Part shown: positions 41,822 to 51,736 of the stretch, one piece after another
Layout of the letters: each line of letters starts with the position of its first letter
Position numbering within the stretch: position 1 is the first letter of the stretch
NCBI GenBank assembly: GCA_002239045.1
Contig: MPNN01000002.1
Location: 248,001 to 312,000 of the forward strand
Source: SAR202 cluster bacterium bin127
GTDB lineage: Bacteria > Chloroflexota > Dehalococcoidia > Lucifugimonadales > Lucifugimonadaceae
Reading direction: 5' to 3'
DNA length: 64,000 bases
Notes under the pieces: model-generated
What the model was told of the DNA's origin: nothing
Databases searched by the model: none
What the model saw: only the letters and a program-made list of their open reading frames with translations
Translations under genes and position numbers: made by a program

Positions 41822-42751
41822 ATGGCAACTCGAATGGATACAGAACAACAGGCAATGGACAACAGCCGCGTTCGAGCGTCACTGCGAACTGCACTGCGGG
41901 GTCCGATGGTCGTCTACGACTTGCTGTTGCGTTACCCGATCATCTGGGTCGTGACATTCGCCATCCTCGTAATCTTGGCGGTCGGCGCACCATTATTCGC
42001 ACAACATGATCCCATCAGAGATGCCGATTTCACACGGGTTCGGGGTGCGCCGTTCTGGCTCGAAGGCGGTACCACCGAGTTCTTGCTGGGTACTGATCAA
42101 GTCGGTCGCGACATTTGGAGCCGCTTGCTTTACGGCGGGCGCGTCTCTTTAATGGTCGTGGCCGTGGCGATGACTAGCGGAATGATCATAGGCACATCGC
42201 TCGGGTTGGCAGCAGGTTTCATCGGCGGGATCGTCGATGAAATCGTGATGAGGTTGGTCGATGCCTGGATTGCGCTTCCGTTCATCATGTTGGCGTTAGT
42301 GATAAAGATCGTGTTGGGGACATCATTGACGGTGATGTTTTTCATGCTGATTCTTATATCGTGGGTGGGATTCGTCCGTCCCGTGCGGGGCGAGGTGTTG
42401 TCGCTGCGCGAGCGCGACTATGTATTCGCGGCACGCGTCGCGGGCGCGTCTGGATTCAGGATCGCATTCCGGCACATCCTTCCCGGAGTAAGCAGCACCG
42501 TAATCGTTCTTGCGACGCTTGGGGCGGGCGGACTGGTGCTTACGGAGTCGGTCCTTTCCTATCTCGGGGTCGGCATCCCTCAACCGACGCCTACGTGGGG
42601 CAATATGATCTCAGATGGACGAGAGTACCTCGATACCGCGTGGTGGATCTCGACGATGCCGGGGATCGCGATATTCCTGCTGGTATTGTCGCTGAACTTT
42701 ATTGGCGACTGGCTGCGCGACCGATGGGACCCCAAGCTGCGGCAGTTGTGA
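41822..42751 (+). CDS. ABC transporter permease, DppC/OppC type
   Basis: This 309-residue membrane protein has an N-terminal helix, GTDQVGRDIWSRLLYGGRVSL near residue 80-100 and an EAA loop ERDYVFAARVAGASGFRIAFRHILPG near 195-220, as in DppC. It is 4 bases downstream of the DppB-type gene. Its TGA overlaps the GTG start of the PfkB kinase gene (GTGA), so kinase and importer are likely coupled. Confidence 0.94.
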   Translation: MATRMDTEQQAMDNSRVRASLRTALRGPMVVYDLLLRYPIIWVVTFAILVILAVGAPLFAQHDPIRDADFTRVRGAPFWLEGGTTEFLLGTDQVGRDIWSRLLYGGRVSLMVVAVAMTSGMIIGTSLGLAAGFIGGIVDEIVMRLVDAWIALPFIMLALVIKIVLGTSLTVMFFMLILISWVGFVRPVRGEVLSLRERDYVFAARVAGASGFRIAFRHILPGVSSTVIVLATLGAGGLVLTESVLSYLGVGIPQPTPTWGNMISDGREYLDTAWWISTMPGIAIFLLVLSLNFIGDWLRDRWDPKLRQL

Positions 42752-43605
42752 ACGCGCCGAGTCTGGTGGCGATTGGGCATGTGACGTGGGATGTGTTGCC
42801 GGGAACCCCTCTTAATCTCCCCATGAAAAGAGGAGGAGGTGCAAGAGAACCAGGTGGTGCGGTGGCGTTCGCTTCTGCGACTGCGAGTAGTTTCGGTGTG
42901 AGCGCGGCGGTAGTGACCTCGTGCGCGGATGACTATCCGATTGCGGACATCGTTGAAGCGCCTGACAGGTGTATACGGATCCCTTCCGACGACACGTCCA
43001 CTTTCGAGAATCGTTACGACGCGCGGGGAGATCGAGTGCAGGTGCTGCATCGCCGGGGAGGCGACATTTCGGTCGGAGACATACCGGAGGCGTGGCGCAG
43101 TCCCGACATGCTCTTCGTCGGCCCGCTGACTCAGGAATTGCCGGTTGACTGCTTAAGTTGGTTTCGACCCCGTGTCTCGTGCGTTGTTCCGCAGGGTTGG
43201 TTGCGGTCATGGACCGAGCCGTTGCCGTCGTTGGTTGAGGTGTCGAAATCGCCGCCGGCGGGGATGAACGCTGGGTGGGACATTTGCGTGGTTTCGGAAT
43301 CGGAGGTCGAAGATCGAACTTTACCACGATGGCGAGTGTTGGCGCGCAACTTGGTCGTCACAAAGGGCAGCGAAGGCGCGGAGTTGCATTTGGATGATTC
43401 AGACGCGCCGGTTGTGATCCCTTCATTCAGCGACCAAGTTGCCGGGGCTGGTGCTGACACTACGGGAGCAGGCGACGTATTCGCAGCGGCGATGTTGATT
43501 CGTTACGCTGAGACCGGTAAAGCCGAGGAGTCGGCCAGATACGCGTCACTCTGCGCCGGGCTATCCACACGCGCACCAAGTTGGAGCGCGGTGGAAGTGC
43601 CGTGA
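42748..43605 (+). CDS. PfkB family carbohydrate/nucleoside kinase
   Basis: This 285-residue kinase of the ribokinase/PfkB family has APSLVAIGHVTWDV at the N-terminus, GGAVAFASATASSFG near residue 50 and the C-terminal catalytic signature DTTGAGDVFAAAM, whose Asp is the base. I chose the GTG at 42748, overlapping the permease stop; the frame is open far upstream but only as a shadow. Residues about 20-32 (LNLPMKRGGG) are coded by a dispersed repeat. The phosphate acceptor could be the sugar or nucleoside imported by the preceding transporter. Confidence 0.86.
   Translation: MNAPSLVAIGHVTWDVLPGTPLNLPMKRGGGAREPGGAVAFASATASSFGVSAAVVTSCADDYPIADIVEAPDRCIRIPSDDTSTFENRYDARGDRVQVLHRRGGDISVGDIPEAWRSPDMLFVGPLTQELPVDCLSWFRPRVSCVVPQGWLRSWTEPLPSLVEVSKSPPAGMNAGWDICVVSESEVEDRTLPRWRVLARNLVVTKGSEGAELHLDDSDAPVVIPSFSDQVAGAGADTTGAGDVFAAAMLIRYAETGKAEESARYASLCAGLSTRAPSWSAVEVP
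42806..42839. repeat. Dispersed repeat inside the PfkB gene
   Basis: CCCCTCTTAATCTCCCC (42806-42822) is identical to 15926-15942 in gcvPB, and CCTCTT/AAGAGG form a short hairpin. The frame is kept open through it. Confidence 0.8.
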
Positions 43606-43621
43606 GTGACCCCCTTTAGTT

Positions 43622-43648
43622 CCCCCTTTTCGCCGTACGAAAAGGGGG
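43622..43648. terminator. Bidirectional hairpin between convergent genes
   Basis: CCCCCTTTTCG (43622-43632) and CGAAAAGGGGG (43638-43648) form an 11-bp stem with loop CCGTA between the ends of the PfkB and DUF4389 genes. It also fits the dispersed G/C hairpin class. Confidence 0.7.
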
Positions 43649-43664
43649 AGGGATTGGTGGGTGA

Positions 43665-44237
43665 TTACGGGCTTAAGCGGAATGGCGGGTAGCGGTCAGT
43701 GGTGAGCAGGAACGCGTAGGCGGTTACTCGATTTGACCAACGAGCCACGCCCACCACGTAGTTGAACATGCCGCTCGGGTACTTGCCGGTAATGATGATC
43801 GCGAACCACGCAATGATCGTGACGATCAGGGCGATGATTTCCAAGATGAACAACACGATATAGTGCGGTACAGCTAACAACCACTTGATTAGTGGCATGA
43901 ACCTGTTCAATTCCGAATCAGCATCCGGGTATGCAACATCAAGGTGCACCGACTGTTCTTCGTCTGTTGACGGATATTCATCAGTCGCCAGAGACAAGTA
44001 GGCAGAGACCCGAGCGTTGAACCGGAGCACCTCAAGTTGATAGTCGAACATCCACTTCGGGTACTTTTTGCGGAACAGGATCATGAGAAACGCTGCAAAC
44101 GCTACGGTGCTGTAAGAAACGACCATCAGCACCACGAGGATGGGAATCATCGTGATCAACCTGAACAGCGTCGTCAACCGGTTTCGCGACCCGTCTCCAT
44201 AATCGATGCTGAACTGCACCGGATAGTCATCGTTCAT
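43665..44237 (-). CDS. DUF4389 membrane protein
   Basis: This 190-residue protein has two similar halves, each with a two-helix or helix-loop-helix membrane part (residues 19-45 and about 110-150). Each half carries a short motif, FRKKYPKWMFDYQLEVLRFNARVSAY and TGKYPSGMFNYVVGVARWSNRVTAY, which is the DUF4389 repeat. The function is unknown. I chose the Met at 44237 because GGAGGC lies 5 bases upstream; the frame extends to 44288. Confidence 0.88.
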   Translation of the reverse strand: MNDDYPVQFSIDYGDGSRNRLTTLFRLITMIPILVVLMVVSYSTVAFAAFLMILFRKKYPKWMFDYQLEVLRFNARVSAYLSLATDEYPSTDEEQSVHLDVAYPDADSELNRFMPLIKWLLAVPHYIVLFILEIIALIVTIIAWFAIIITGKYPSGMFNYVVGVARWSNRVTAYAFLLTTDRYPPFRLSP

Positions 44238-44480
44238 GCCTGCCTCCTCGCCGATCATCGGCGCGTTTGACGGATTAGCACCATTCAATCATCCAAAGCG
44301 ACCATTTCCAGTCAACTTTGCTCGTACCTTACCACTATTTGAGTCATATCAGGATTGCATTTCGAATACAGCCAGACCCGCGCATCCCCCTGTCGATCCG
44401 ATCGATCTTGGCGACAATAGATGCGTCTATGTTTTAACTTACGAACGAACGTAATGAATCTGGCAGATGGAGTTAGTCCG

Positions 44481-44969
44481 ATGAACGAACTGGGTAATCG
44501 AGCGCAAGCCGTTGCGGAAATCTTGAAAGACAAAGGACAGACCATCGGCGTCTCCGAATCGTCTGGCGGCGGATTGATTTCGGCGTGTCTTTTGGCAGTG
44601 CCAGGAGCTTCGGCGTATTTCATTGGCGGTGCGGTGACGTACACGCGGACATCTCACAGGGCCTTCTTAGGTGTGCCAGATGATGCTTTAACGGGTATCA
44701 GGTCATCAACAGAAGAGTACGCTGCGCTCAACGCGCGGGCGGTGCGAAAAGCACTGGGCACAACATGGGGCCTCGCCGAGACGGGTGCGAGTGGTCCGAC
44801 CGGCAACCGTTACGGTGATGCTGCAGGTCATACCTGCGTCGCGGTTTCGGGACCGGTTGAGCGATCGATCACACTGGAAACTGGCGAAACGGACCGTGAG
44901 GCGAACATGTGGGCGTTTGTGGATGTGGCATTCGGACTGTTGGAAGAATGTCTGAAGGAAGCTGACTGA
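44481..44969 (+). CDS. CinA C-terminal domain amidohydrolase (PncC-like)
   Basis: This 162-residue protein matches the CinA C-terminal domain, which removes the amide from nicotinamide mononucleotide. ESSGGGLISACLLAVPGASAYFIGGAVTY is near residue 25-53, and GLAETGASGPTGNRYGDAAGHTCVAV near 95-120, with the Ser/Tyr/Thr of these loops forming the active site. There is no N-terminal CinA domain, so it is the free-standing form. The start at 44481 has GGAG 7-8 bases upstream. Confidence 0.88.
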   Translation: MNELGNRAQAVAEILKDKGQTIGVSESSGGGLISACLLAVPGASAYFIGGAVTYTRTSHRAFLGVPDDALTGIRSSTEEYAALNARAVRKALGTTWGLAETGASGPTGNRYGDAAGHTCVAVSGPVERSITLETGETDREANMWAFVDVAFGLLEECLKEAD

Positions 44970-44996
44970 TCGGCGATACGCCCACACCCGGCATCT

Positions 44997-45575
44997 TCAT
45001 CGAAACTGTTTTGGACGTTGGTTTTCTTGGGCCAGGCGTGCCGTCTCGACGATTCGCCGCGCGCGAGTCGCGTCACGTTTGGCGGTCACAATCCACTCTA
45101 GGGTGGCTCGTTTTACCCACCGAGGGAACGACTCGAAATTTCGAGCAGAACCGGGATTTTCGGCGAAGGCGATTTCTAAATCAGGCGGGATTTCGAGGTT
45201 TTCAACAGCGTCGAGCGCGTTCCAAGTGCCATCAATCTTGGCTGCTTCAACCTTGGCGATCCCGGGCGGCATCATCAATCCAGCTTTGGCGAGTTTTGCG
45301 ATGCGGTCTTTGTTCGATCTCGACCAGTTGGAGCCTTTGCGGCGCGGTGCGAACCAGAGCATGGTGCGTTCGTCGTCGAGCGATTTGTTGCGGCTGTCGA
45401 TCCATCCGTAACAGAGCGCCTCTTCAACCGATGCGTCGTAGCCAATTGATGGACTACCGCTCGCTTTCTTATAGGTCACCAACCAAGCACCTTCGTCGCG
45501 CTCGTGGTTGTCGGCGAGCCACGCACGCCATTCGCCGCGGGTATTACATTGAAACGAATTTGCAGGGACGGTCAA
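44997..45575 (-). CDS. YdeI/OmpD-associated family protein
   Basis: This 192-residue protein belongs to the YdeI family, of uncertain biochemistry. Seen are the N-terminal EWRAWLADNHERDEGAWLV, EEALCYGWIDSRNKSLDD with APRRKGSNWSRSNKDRI, and a C-terminal PRWVKRATLEWIVTAKRDATRARRI block. It follows the NHLP exporter operon by 16 bases on the same strand but is probably just a passenger. It converges with the CinA-like gene. Confidence 0.85.
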   Translation of the reverse strand: MTVPANSFQCNTRGEWRAWLADNHERDEGAWLVTYKKASGSPSIGYDASVEEALCYGWIDSRNKSLDDERTMLWFAPRRKGSNWSRSNKDRIAKLAKAGLMMPPGIAKVEAAKIDGTWNALDAVENLEIPPDLEIAFAENPGSARNFESFPRWVKRATLEWIVTAKRDATRARRIVETARLAQENQRPKQFR

Positions 45576-45591
45576 TTCTTACATCCTCGCG

Positions 45592-48546
45592 TCACGTCAT
45601 CTGACGTCTTACCAGATCTCGGAACGGACCCCTGATGTTCGCCAGTTCGTCGAATCGCCCTTGTTGCACAATCCGACCCGACTGCAAGACAAATATTCGC
45701 TCGGCCTTGCGGATTGTCGACAACCGGTGGGCGACAACAATCCGAGTCGCCGCGAGGCTCTCGATGCCACGCATTACCTCCGCCTGACTCCTAGCATCCA
45801 ACCAGCTTGTCGCCTCGTCGAGAAACACGATGCGCGGGCGACGAACCAATGCCGCCGCAATACGAACGCGTTGCGTTTGACCGCCGGAAAAGGTAGAGGA
45901 ACTATCCGTGACGGGTGTGAACATCCCCATCGGCATCGCCGCGATCTCTGCGTCGACGTTCGCCAAGCGCGCCGCACGCCAACCGTCCTCAATCGTCAAG
46001 TCGCTGCCCGTTCCGATGATGTTGTCAAGAATGTCACCAGGTTTAAGCGCACCATCCTGGGTCACGACTCCGATTTGGCGCCGAACGGATCGTCGGTCAA
46101 GGTACGCGAGTTCGCGTTCGTCGTAGTAAACGGCCCCCGATTCGGCATCTTCGAGACCAAGTGCGAGACGCAGCAAGGTGCTTTTGCCAGAACCGGACTC
46201 GCCCACGATTGCGACGAATTCGCCCGGCCGCACTTCGAACGAAACATCGTCGATGATCAACGGACCCTCTTCAGAGTAGCCGAAGCTCACGTGATCGAAA
46301 CGAATCTGCCCCTCCAGATTGACCAGACGATCAATGGTGCCTCCGGTCATTCCCATTTCCTTGCCGTATCCGCCGTGCGACCGCTGCGGTATTTCATCGA
46401 GTATCGGTTTCACCTGCTCGTATGCCGGCACAATCGCCGCGATTGATTCGATCGAGCTACTCAGACGACGAATCGCTGCATAGAAAATCATCGACGCCGC
46501 ATAGACGACGAGAAAATCACCGATCTCCGTAGGTTCGATACCGGTCCAAAGTGCAGTGCCGAAGAGCATCGCCACCGCCAGAAACGGCAACGCCGCTCCC
46601 AAAGCCATTAAGTGCTCCCTCAATCTCCCGATCCGCATACTCAACAATTGCTGCTGTCGGTACATCCTCGCCCACGATGCGAAGGCCGAGGACTCGGCTC
46701 CGGCGGAACGCAATTTGCTCAGGCCATTGATGAACTGGTACAAATCACCGCCCAAATTACGCGCGACTTCGAAATGTCGCCGCAACGGATCGATCTGTAG
46801 GTAGCCGATGATTGCCGTGACCGCCAACGATCCGAGCCCGAGAATCATGCTCAACCACGCCAGCGTTGCGTCGTACAGAAACATCAGCCCGAACGTGGGG
46901 AGCAGAAACACCACTGTCAGCAATGAGTTGGCGACCACACCAGATACCTGGTCCCGCGACTGATGGAACACCGTTAGTCGTGATGCCAATTCGCCAGCGG
47001 TATACCGATGGACGAAACTGGGCGATAGGGACAACAGTCGATCCCAAACCGCCGCCGCGCCTCGTGCTGCCGCTCGGCCCTCCAGTCGCATCATGGCGGT
47101 TCCGTGCAGCATTTGCAAAGCCGTAGCAATAAACGCGGTCATAAGCAATACCACGGAGATTTGGATCAACATGTCGTTCGCTGCCGAAGGGAGCACCCAA
47201 TTTGCCAGCTCTCCGATTGCGATCGCCGGCCCGAGCACCAACAAACTCGCAAGGAGACCCGTAACCGCAATCCAGCCGAGATCGACGCCCATGTTCTTGC
47301 CGACAAACCGCATAAGTCCGCGCGCGTTGATCGGTTCGTCTACGGGTAACGGTCTAATGAAACTCCATGCGGTGGTCTCAATCGTCTCAGCGACATCGGC
47401 GTTAACGGCCTGCGAACTTCCCGACACCGGGTCAACAGCGCGATATCTACCCCCGGTTACCGGGCCAAAGGGGCTGGGCAATAGAGCGATTGGAGCGCCG
47501 TCTTGTTTTCGGAACGCGAGCACTGGGCCACTATCACCCAACCACCATTGATCCTCTTTGGCCAGTCTGATCTGACGGAAACGAACGCCCGAAACGTTCG
47601 CGATATCGCGCATTGAATATTCTGCTTCCGCGGCGCTCCGGTCACTCTGCGGTGCCCGGAACTCGATGCCATCGTAATCGCCTACCAACCGCATGGCGCT
47701 GAGCAGCGCCGACATACCGCTCAAGCGTGCGTCGCGTTCGTCGGCCAAGACGCCAAACAGGTCGCGCCGGGCGTTATCCGCATCGACCCGACGGTGACTC
47801 GTGCGTGAGACCTGTGCATTGGCCTCGTCGGCGAGTAACAAAAGGCGATTCAACTGTTCAGCACCCAATATCAAACGATGGAACTCGCTCAACGCCGCCA
47901 GGATCAGTCCAGTCTCGGTCAATTCGAGGGACGTCATTCCAACAACCTTGGAGGGACGCCCAATCGTCAACCAAGTCGCCGAAGTCAGTGGTGCTAAACC
48001 CTTGCCCACTGACAGAACCTCTTCAGTCCCCAAATAAAACCCGTTTTCTATTGCTGCCCATGTCAAACTCTCAGGTTGCGTAGACAACACAGTGCCGGTT
48101 TCAGAGTCCAATTCATCCCCGGCATGCAACAGCAAATCTGTCCAAGGTCGAGGTGCGATTGGTTGCGCAACAGATTCGGCAAACGAAGTGATCCAGGAGT
48201 CGACTTGGTCGGCGAAATCAACATTTGTGGAGTTGGCCAGCAATGTTTCGGAACTGATGCGACGGAGTTTAGTACCTGGCAATCCTTTGGTATGGGCATC
48301 CAGAGTGGTCCCTCCAGCATCGAATCCGAACACGAGACGACCTTCGTCGGCACGCAGGATGTGCTTAGGGGTGACGGATGGGACACCGTTTTCGTGCTCA
48401 ACCAAAAAAACATCGAGTGCGCCTTGCTCCACAAACCACAACTCACCTGGCGAGCAAAGATCGATCGGCATGTTGCCGGCAGATTCCGTGAGCGCTCCGT
48501 GTGAAATCGCCAAGGATTTCAGATCTTGTTGTTTGGTTTTATTCAT
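45592..48546 (-). CDS. NHLP-type peptide export ABC transporter (permease/ATPase)
   Basis: This 984-residue protein fits the NHLM-type second ABC subunit of NHLP leader peptide export. The first about 400 residues are a large cytosolic region with no transport motifs, followed by six helices (about 420-690) and an ABC ATPase with EFVAIVGESGSGKSTLLRLA (Walker A near 775), SSTFSGGQTQRVRIAAAL and VFLDEATSWLD. Its partner, a C39-peptidase ABC protein, is 40 bases upstream, so they probably pair. NHLP exporters move leader-bearing peptides (RiPPs) out of the cell. The ATG at 48546 is the only clear choice. Confidence 0.92.
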   Translation of the reverse strand: MNKTKQQDLKSLAISHGALTESAGNMPIDLCSPGELWFVEQGALDVFLVEHENGVPSVTPKHILRADEGRLVFGFDAGGTTLDAHTKGLPGTKLRRISSETLLANSTNVDFADQVDSWITSFAESVAQPIAPRPWTDLLLHAGDELDSETGTVLSTQPESLTWAAIENGFYLGTEEVLSVGKGLAPLTSATWLTIGRPSKVVGMTSLELTETGLILAALSEFHRLILGAEQLNRLLLLADEANAQVSRTSHRRVDADNARRDLFGVLADERDARLSGMSALLSAMRLVGDYDGIEFRAPQSDRSAAEAEYSMRDIANVSGVRFRQIRLAKEDQWWLGDSGPVLAFRKQDGAPIALLPSPFGPVTGGRYRAVDPVSGSSQAVNADVAETIETTAWSFIRPLPVDEPINARGLMRFVGKNMGVDLGWIAVTGLLASLLVLGPAIAIGELANWVLPSAANDMLIQISVVLLMTAFIATALQMLHGTAMMRLEGRAAARGAAAVWDRLLSLSPSFVHRYTAGELASRLTVFHQSRDQVSGVVANSLLTVVFLLPTFGLMFLYDATLAWLSMILGLGSLAVTAIIGYLQIDPLRRHFEVARNLGGDLYQFINGLSKLRSAGAESSAFASWARMYRQQQLLSMRIGRLREHLMALGAALPFLAVAMLFGTALWTGIEPTEIGDFLVVYAASMIFYAAIRRLSSSIESIAAIVPAYEQVKPILDEIPQRSHGGYGKEMGMTGGTIDRLVNLEGQIRFDHVSFGYSEEGPLIIDDVSFEVRPGEFVAIVGESGSGKSTLLRLALGLEDAESGAVYYDERELAYLDRRSVRRQIGVVTQDGALKPGDILDNIIGTGSDLTIEDGWRAARLANVDAEIAAMPMGMFTPVTDSSSTFSGGQTQRVRIAAALVRRPRIVFLDEATSWLDARSQAEVMRGIESLAATRIVVAHRLSTIRKAERIFVLQSGRIVQQGRFDELANIRGPFRDLVRRQMT

Positions 48547-48586
48547 TCTTCGTTGACTCGAGCGAATCGTCGCGCTCGGGAATGCC

Positions 48587-50794
48587 TCATTGCGCGTCGA
48601 TCAACTCGTAGTAAAGGCCGGCCTTGTCGGCAATCAACTGTTCGTGCGTACCGCGTTGCACCTCATTGCCGCCGTCCAGCACGATGATTTGATCGCAGTC
48701 GCGGATCGTACTCAAGCGATGAGCGACGATCAAGTTCGTGCAACCCCGCCGTCTTAGCGCGTCATCGATCCTAAACTCGCTCGCGGCGTCCAACGTACTA
48801 GTAGCCTCATCGAGGAGCAAAACCGAGGGATTGTTAATCAATGCTCTGGCGATCTCGAGGCGCTGACGCTGACCGCCGCTGAAGTTCCTGCCTCCTTCTG
48901 CAACAAGAGAGTCGTATCCTGATGGACGCTTCATAATCTCTTCATGGATCAACGCGTCCGTGCTCGCAGCAACCAACTGATGGTCAGTGACGGTCGGATT
49001 CCACAAGGTCAAGTTTTCGCGAACGGAGGCCGAAAAGAGCATTATCTGCTGGTCGACCGTGGCGACCGATCCGGTCATCACATGTCTAGGGACCGCGATG
49101 CGAGGCACCCCGTCGAAAAGTATTTCTCCGGCCCACGGTGTGAATTCACCACTCACCAAGCGCAACAGTGTGGATTTGCCAGAGCCGGTCGGACCGATGA
49201 TCGCGATGCGTTGACCCGATTCGATTGTTAGGTTGAAGTTTTCAATCAATGGCGGGTGATTGGGCCTGAAACCAAAAGTCACGTCGCGAAGTTCAATCCG
49301 CCCAGCGAGCCGCAACCTTCCGCGCAACGTCGCGATTTTTCGCGGCTTTGCATCGTTTTCGGCGCCGAGGTTTTGGTCCACTCTCGCGCTCATTACATCG
49401 TTGATTCGTTGAAGATCTGCCTCTAACATTTGGAACGAGTCCGTAAATCTGACGAACGTCCCAACCGGCGTCAGGAAACTTACCGCCACGGTATAGAAAC
49501 CAACGAGTTGACCCAAAGTCAAGTCGCCAGAGATCACCCGCCAACCTCCGAAACCAAGCACTAGCGCGGCACCGATGAGAGTGAAGAACCTGGGCATCGC
49601 GGCGATAACGAATCCCAGTTCAGCGAAATTCTGTCTGGCCACCAACTCGCGGGCTTGAAATCCAGTCAAACGGGTGAAGAAATCCTGTTCGGAACCAGTG
49701 GCGTTTAGATTGTCGATGTTTCGCAATCCGAAGACTCCGGTGCCATAAAGCAGTGCTTGTTCGCGTCCGAGTTGCCGATTTCGGTCGGAACGAATAGTCG
49801 AAACGATACGCATCAATCCAACATTGGCGATGGCCAATGCAGCCACAAGTAGCGCAAGGAGTGGGTCGAAATAGATCATGAGGCCCAAAAATAGGACGCT
49901 CATCACCAATTCAACCATCACGCCGACCAAGTCGTTGGACACCTTCGCGGCAACTTTATCCACCGATCGGACGCGCGTCGCTAGATCGCCTGCGTAACGG
50001 TGCGCAAAGTACTGCGCGGGCAATCTGAACAATCTTGCCAACAGACGATCTGCGTGAACCACCGACAGTCGAATTGCAAGCCGGCGCAAGACGATCTGTC
50101 GGAGCAACGTTAGGAGGTAGACCAACAGCGCAGCGCCCGCCGCCGTCACAACCAATATGTAACCGATCGTATGCACGTCACCGATGATCACGTTGTCGAC
50201 GAACGCACTCAAAATGAGCGGCACCGCTAGTCCCGGTATAGCCAGCAGCAACCCGCAAATAGCGACGTATACGAGAGAAGCCTTAACGTCGCGTAACCAC
50301 GGACAGATGTTTCGGAAGATGCCAGGTGGCGATCCGCCGGCGGTGAATTGCGGACCGGGCTCCACCGTCAAAGCGACACCTGTGTAACTTTGCCTGAATG
50401 TTTCTTCGTCGACGATTCGTCTGCCGTTGGCCGGATCATTCAAGTAATATTTGCCAGATTGGATGTGCTCCAAGACGACGAAATGATTGAACTCCCAAAA
50501 GAGAATGGCGGGCAGTTTCATCTGATTTAGGCTCGCGACCGAGTTGCGCAATCCAGCGATATTCAATCCGTATCGCCTCCCGGCGGCTACGATGTCGGCG
50601 GCATTGGAACCGTCGCGGCTAACGCCGCACGCCGACCTCAACTCTTCAGTTGAAACCCACCGGCCGTAGTAACCGAGAATCGCACCTAAGCATGCCGCTC
50701 CGCACTCTGAAATTTCAAGCTGGGGAAAGAGCGGCGTCCGCAGTGGTAAATTGAATACGCGGCGTATCAAATTCCGAAACATATCAAAGTTCAA
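48587..50794 (-). CDS. NHLP-type ABC transporter with C39 peptidase domain
   Basis: This 735-residue peptidase-containing transporter cleaves a leader peptide while exporting the core. The C39 domain covers residues about 20-150 with Cys31 (ISECGAACL, oxyanion Gln25), His104 (FNHFVVLEH) and Asp120 (LNDPA). Six membrane helices follow (about 165-440), then the ATPase (IAIIGPTGSGKSTLLRLV, NFSGGQRQRLEIARAL, LLLDEATSTLD). It is second in the minus-strand operon after the HlyD-like gene, 12 bases behind it. All catalytic residues are intact. Confidence 0.95.
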   Translation of the reverse strand: MNFDMFRNLIRRVFNLPLRTPLFPQLEISECGAACLGAILGYYGRWVSTEELRSACGVSRDGSNAADIVAAGRRYGLNIAGLRNSVASLNQMKLPAILFWEFNHFVVLEHIQSGKYYLNDPANGRRIVDEETFRQSYTGVALTVEPGPQFTAGGSPPGIFRNICPWLRDVKASLVYVAICGLLLAIPGLAVPLILSAFVDNVIIGDVHTIGYILVVTAAGAALLVYLLTLLRQIVLRRLAIRLSVVHADRLLARLFRLPAQYFAHRYAGDLATRVRSVDKVAAKVSNDLVGVMVELVMSVLFLGLMIYFDPLLALLVAALAIANVGLMRIVSTIRSDRNRQLGREQALLYGTGVFGLRNIDNLNATGSEQDFFTRLTGFQARELVARQNFAELGFVIAAMPRFFTLIGAALVLGFGGWRVISGDLTLGQLVGFYTVAVSFLTPVGTFVRFTDSFQMLEADLQRINDVMSARVDQNLGAENDAKPRKIATLRGRLRLAGRIELRDVTFGFRPNHPPLIENFNLTIESGQRIAIIGPTGSGKSTLLRLVSGEFTPWAGEILFDGVPRIAVPRHVMTGSVATVDQQIMLFSASVRENLTLWNPTVTDHQLVAASTDALIHEEIMKRPSGYDSLVAEGGRNFSGGQRQRLEIARALINNPSVLLLDEATSTLDAASEFRIDDALRRRGCTNLIVAHRLSTIRDCDQIIVLDGGNEVQRGTHEQLIADKAGLYYELIDAQ

Positions 50795-50806
50795 TTCCGC
50801 TGTGGC

Positions 50807-51736
50807 CTAAGGGAGAATAACGCTCATCGGTGAACCCCGTTCATAAATGATCCTGGCGTTACACGTAGAGCCGTCGGCAACTTGAGCGCCGAGTTGGTCG
50901 CGCAACCCCAGTTTGACGAGATGCATCTGGTGTTGGCTGCTGAGACCGAGATCGGATAGCCAATCGGGCGGATGGACCGGCGTGTTCGAAATCTCCACGA
51001 CGCCAGCTACGATGACGTCGCCGCCGGTGACCATTGCCGAAGACGTGCTGACGCGGGCCTCCATTCCAAGTTCAATCCTTCGCGCGTTTTCCGAAGAGAC
51101 CAATGCCACTGCTTCGATCATGCCTGGATCAGCAGTCCTGACGATAGCGATGACGTCGTTTGGTTCGATAGCTCGCCCAACAAACAGCTCGTGGGCCATC
51201 ACTTCACCAGCTACATTGCTCACGATCAACTGTCCCTCAGATTTGATTGCGGCGAGTTCGCGAAGATCTGTGCGAGCTAACCGGAGTTCATGACTTTCGA
51301 CCGGATCTGCGACGTCCTCGAGCGCTTCAACTCTTGCCTGGGCGATACGAACCTTACGATCGAGTTCGTGGGAACTCAAACGAGCCACAGGTTGGTCGAC
51401 CTCCACCACAGAACCTACTTGGACGAAGATTTCGGCCACTCTTCCGTTCGTTCCGGATGTGATTGCGTTGCGATTTCCGGGGTACAGAAGCACGCAGTCG
51501 GTGGATATGCCACGTTGGATTTCGCCTAACGTCGCCCAGCCGATTGAGACGATGACCGCGACGAGAAGCCCAAATTGAATCAACCACTCATGCGTGGAGG
51601 TGACGCGCTGTAATCCGTCGATCGATTCCCGTTGCCCGCGACGCGTGATCGCTTCATTGCGGTAGATGATGTTCGACGTCGCGGAGGTGGCCGTTTCGCT
51701 TGGCTGATTTTTGGTGTCTGAGGTACCGGTTGACAC
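50807..51736 (-). CDS. NHLP-type secretion protein, HlyD-like membrane fusion
   Basis: This 309-residue protein has a cytosolic N-terminus (about 45 residues), one helix (IQFGLLVAVIVSIGWATLG), and a periplasmic part with the lipoyl/barrel pattern (TNGRVAEIFVQVGSVVEVDQPVARLSS, then EARVEALEDV, and GLRDQLGAQVADGSTCNARI). It would link the ABC exporter to the outer envelope. It heads the exporter operon; a 455-base spacer separates it from the divergent signalling operon. Confidence 0.88.
   Translation of the reverse strand: MSTGTSDTKNQPSETATSATSNIIYRNEAITRRGQRESIDGLQRVTSTHEWLIQFGLLVAVIVSIGWATLGEIQRGISTDCVLLYPGNRNAITSGTNGRVAEIFVQVGSVVEVDQPVARLSSHELDRKVRIAQARVEALEDVADPVESHELRLARTDLRELAAIKSEGQLIVSNVAGEVMAHELFVGRAIEPNDVIAIVRTADPGMIEAVALVSSENARRIELGMEARVSTSSAMVTGGDVIVAGVVEISNTPVHPPDWLSDLGLSSQHQMHLVKLGLRDQLGAQVADGSTCNARIIYERGSPMSVILP

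Noticed and set aside
42361-42747. Upstream extension of the PfkB reading frame
   Set aside because: It lies entirely inside the DppC-type permease gene in another frame; the GTG at 42748 with stop overlap fits operon spacing.
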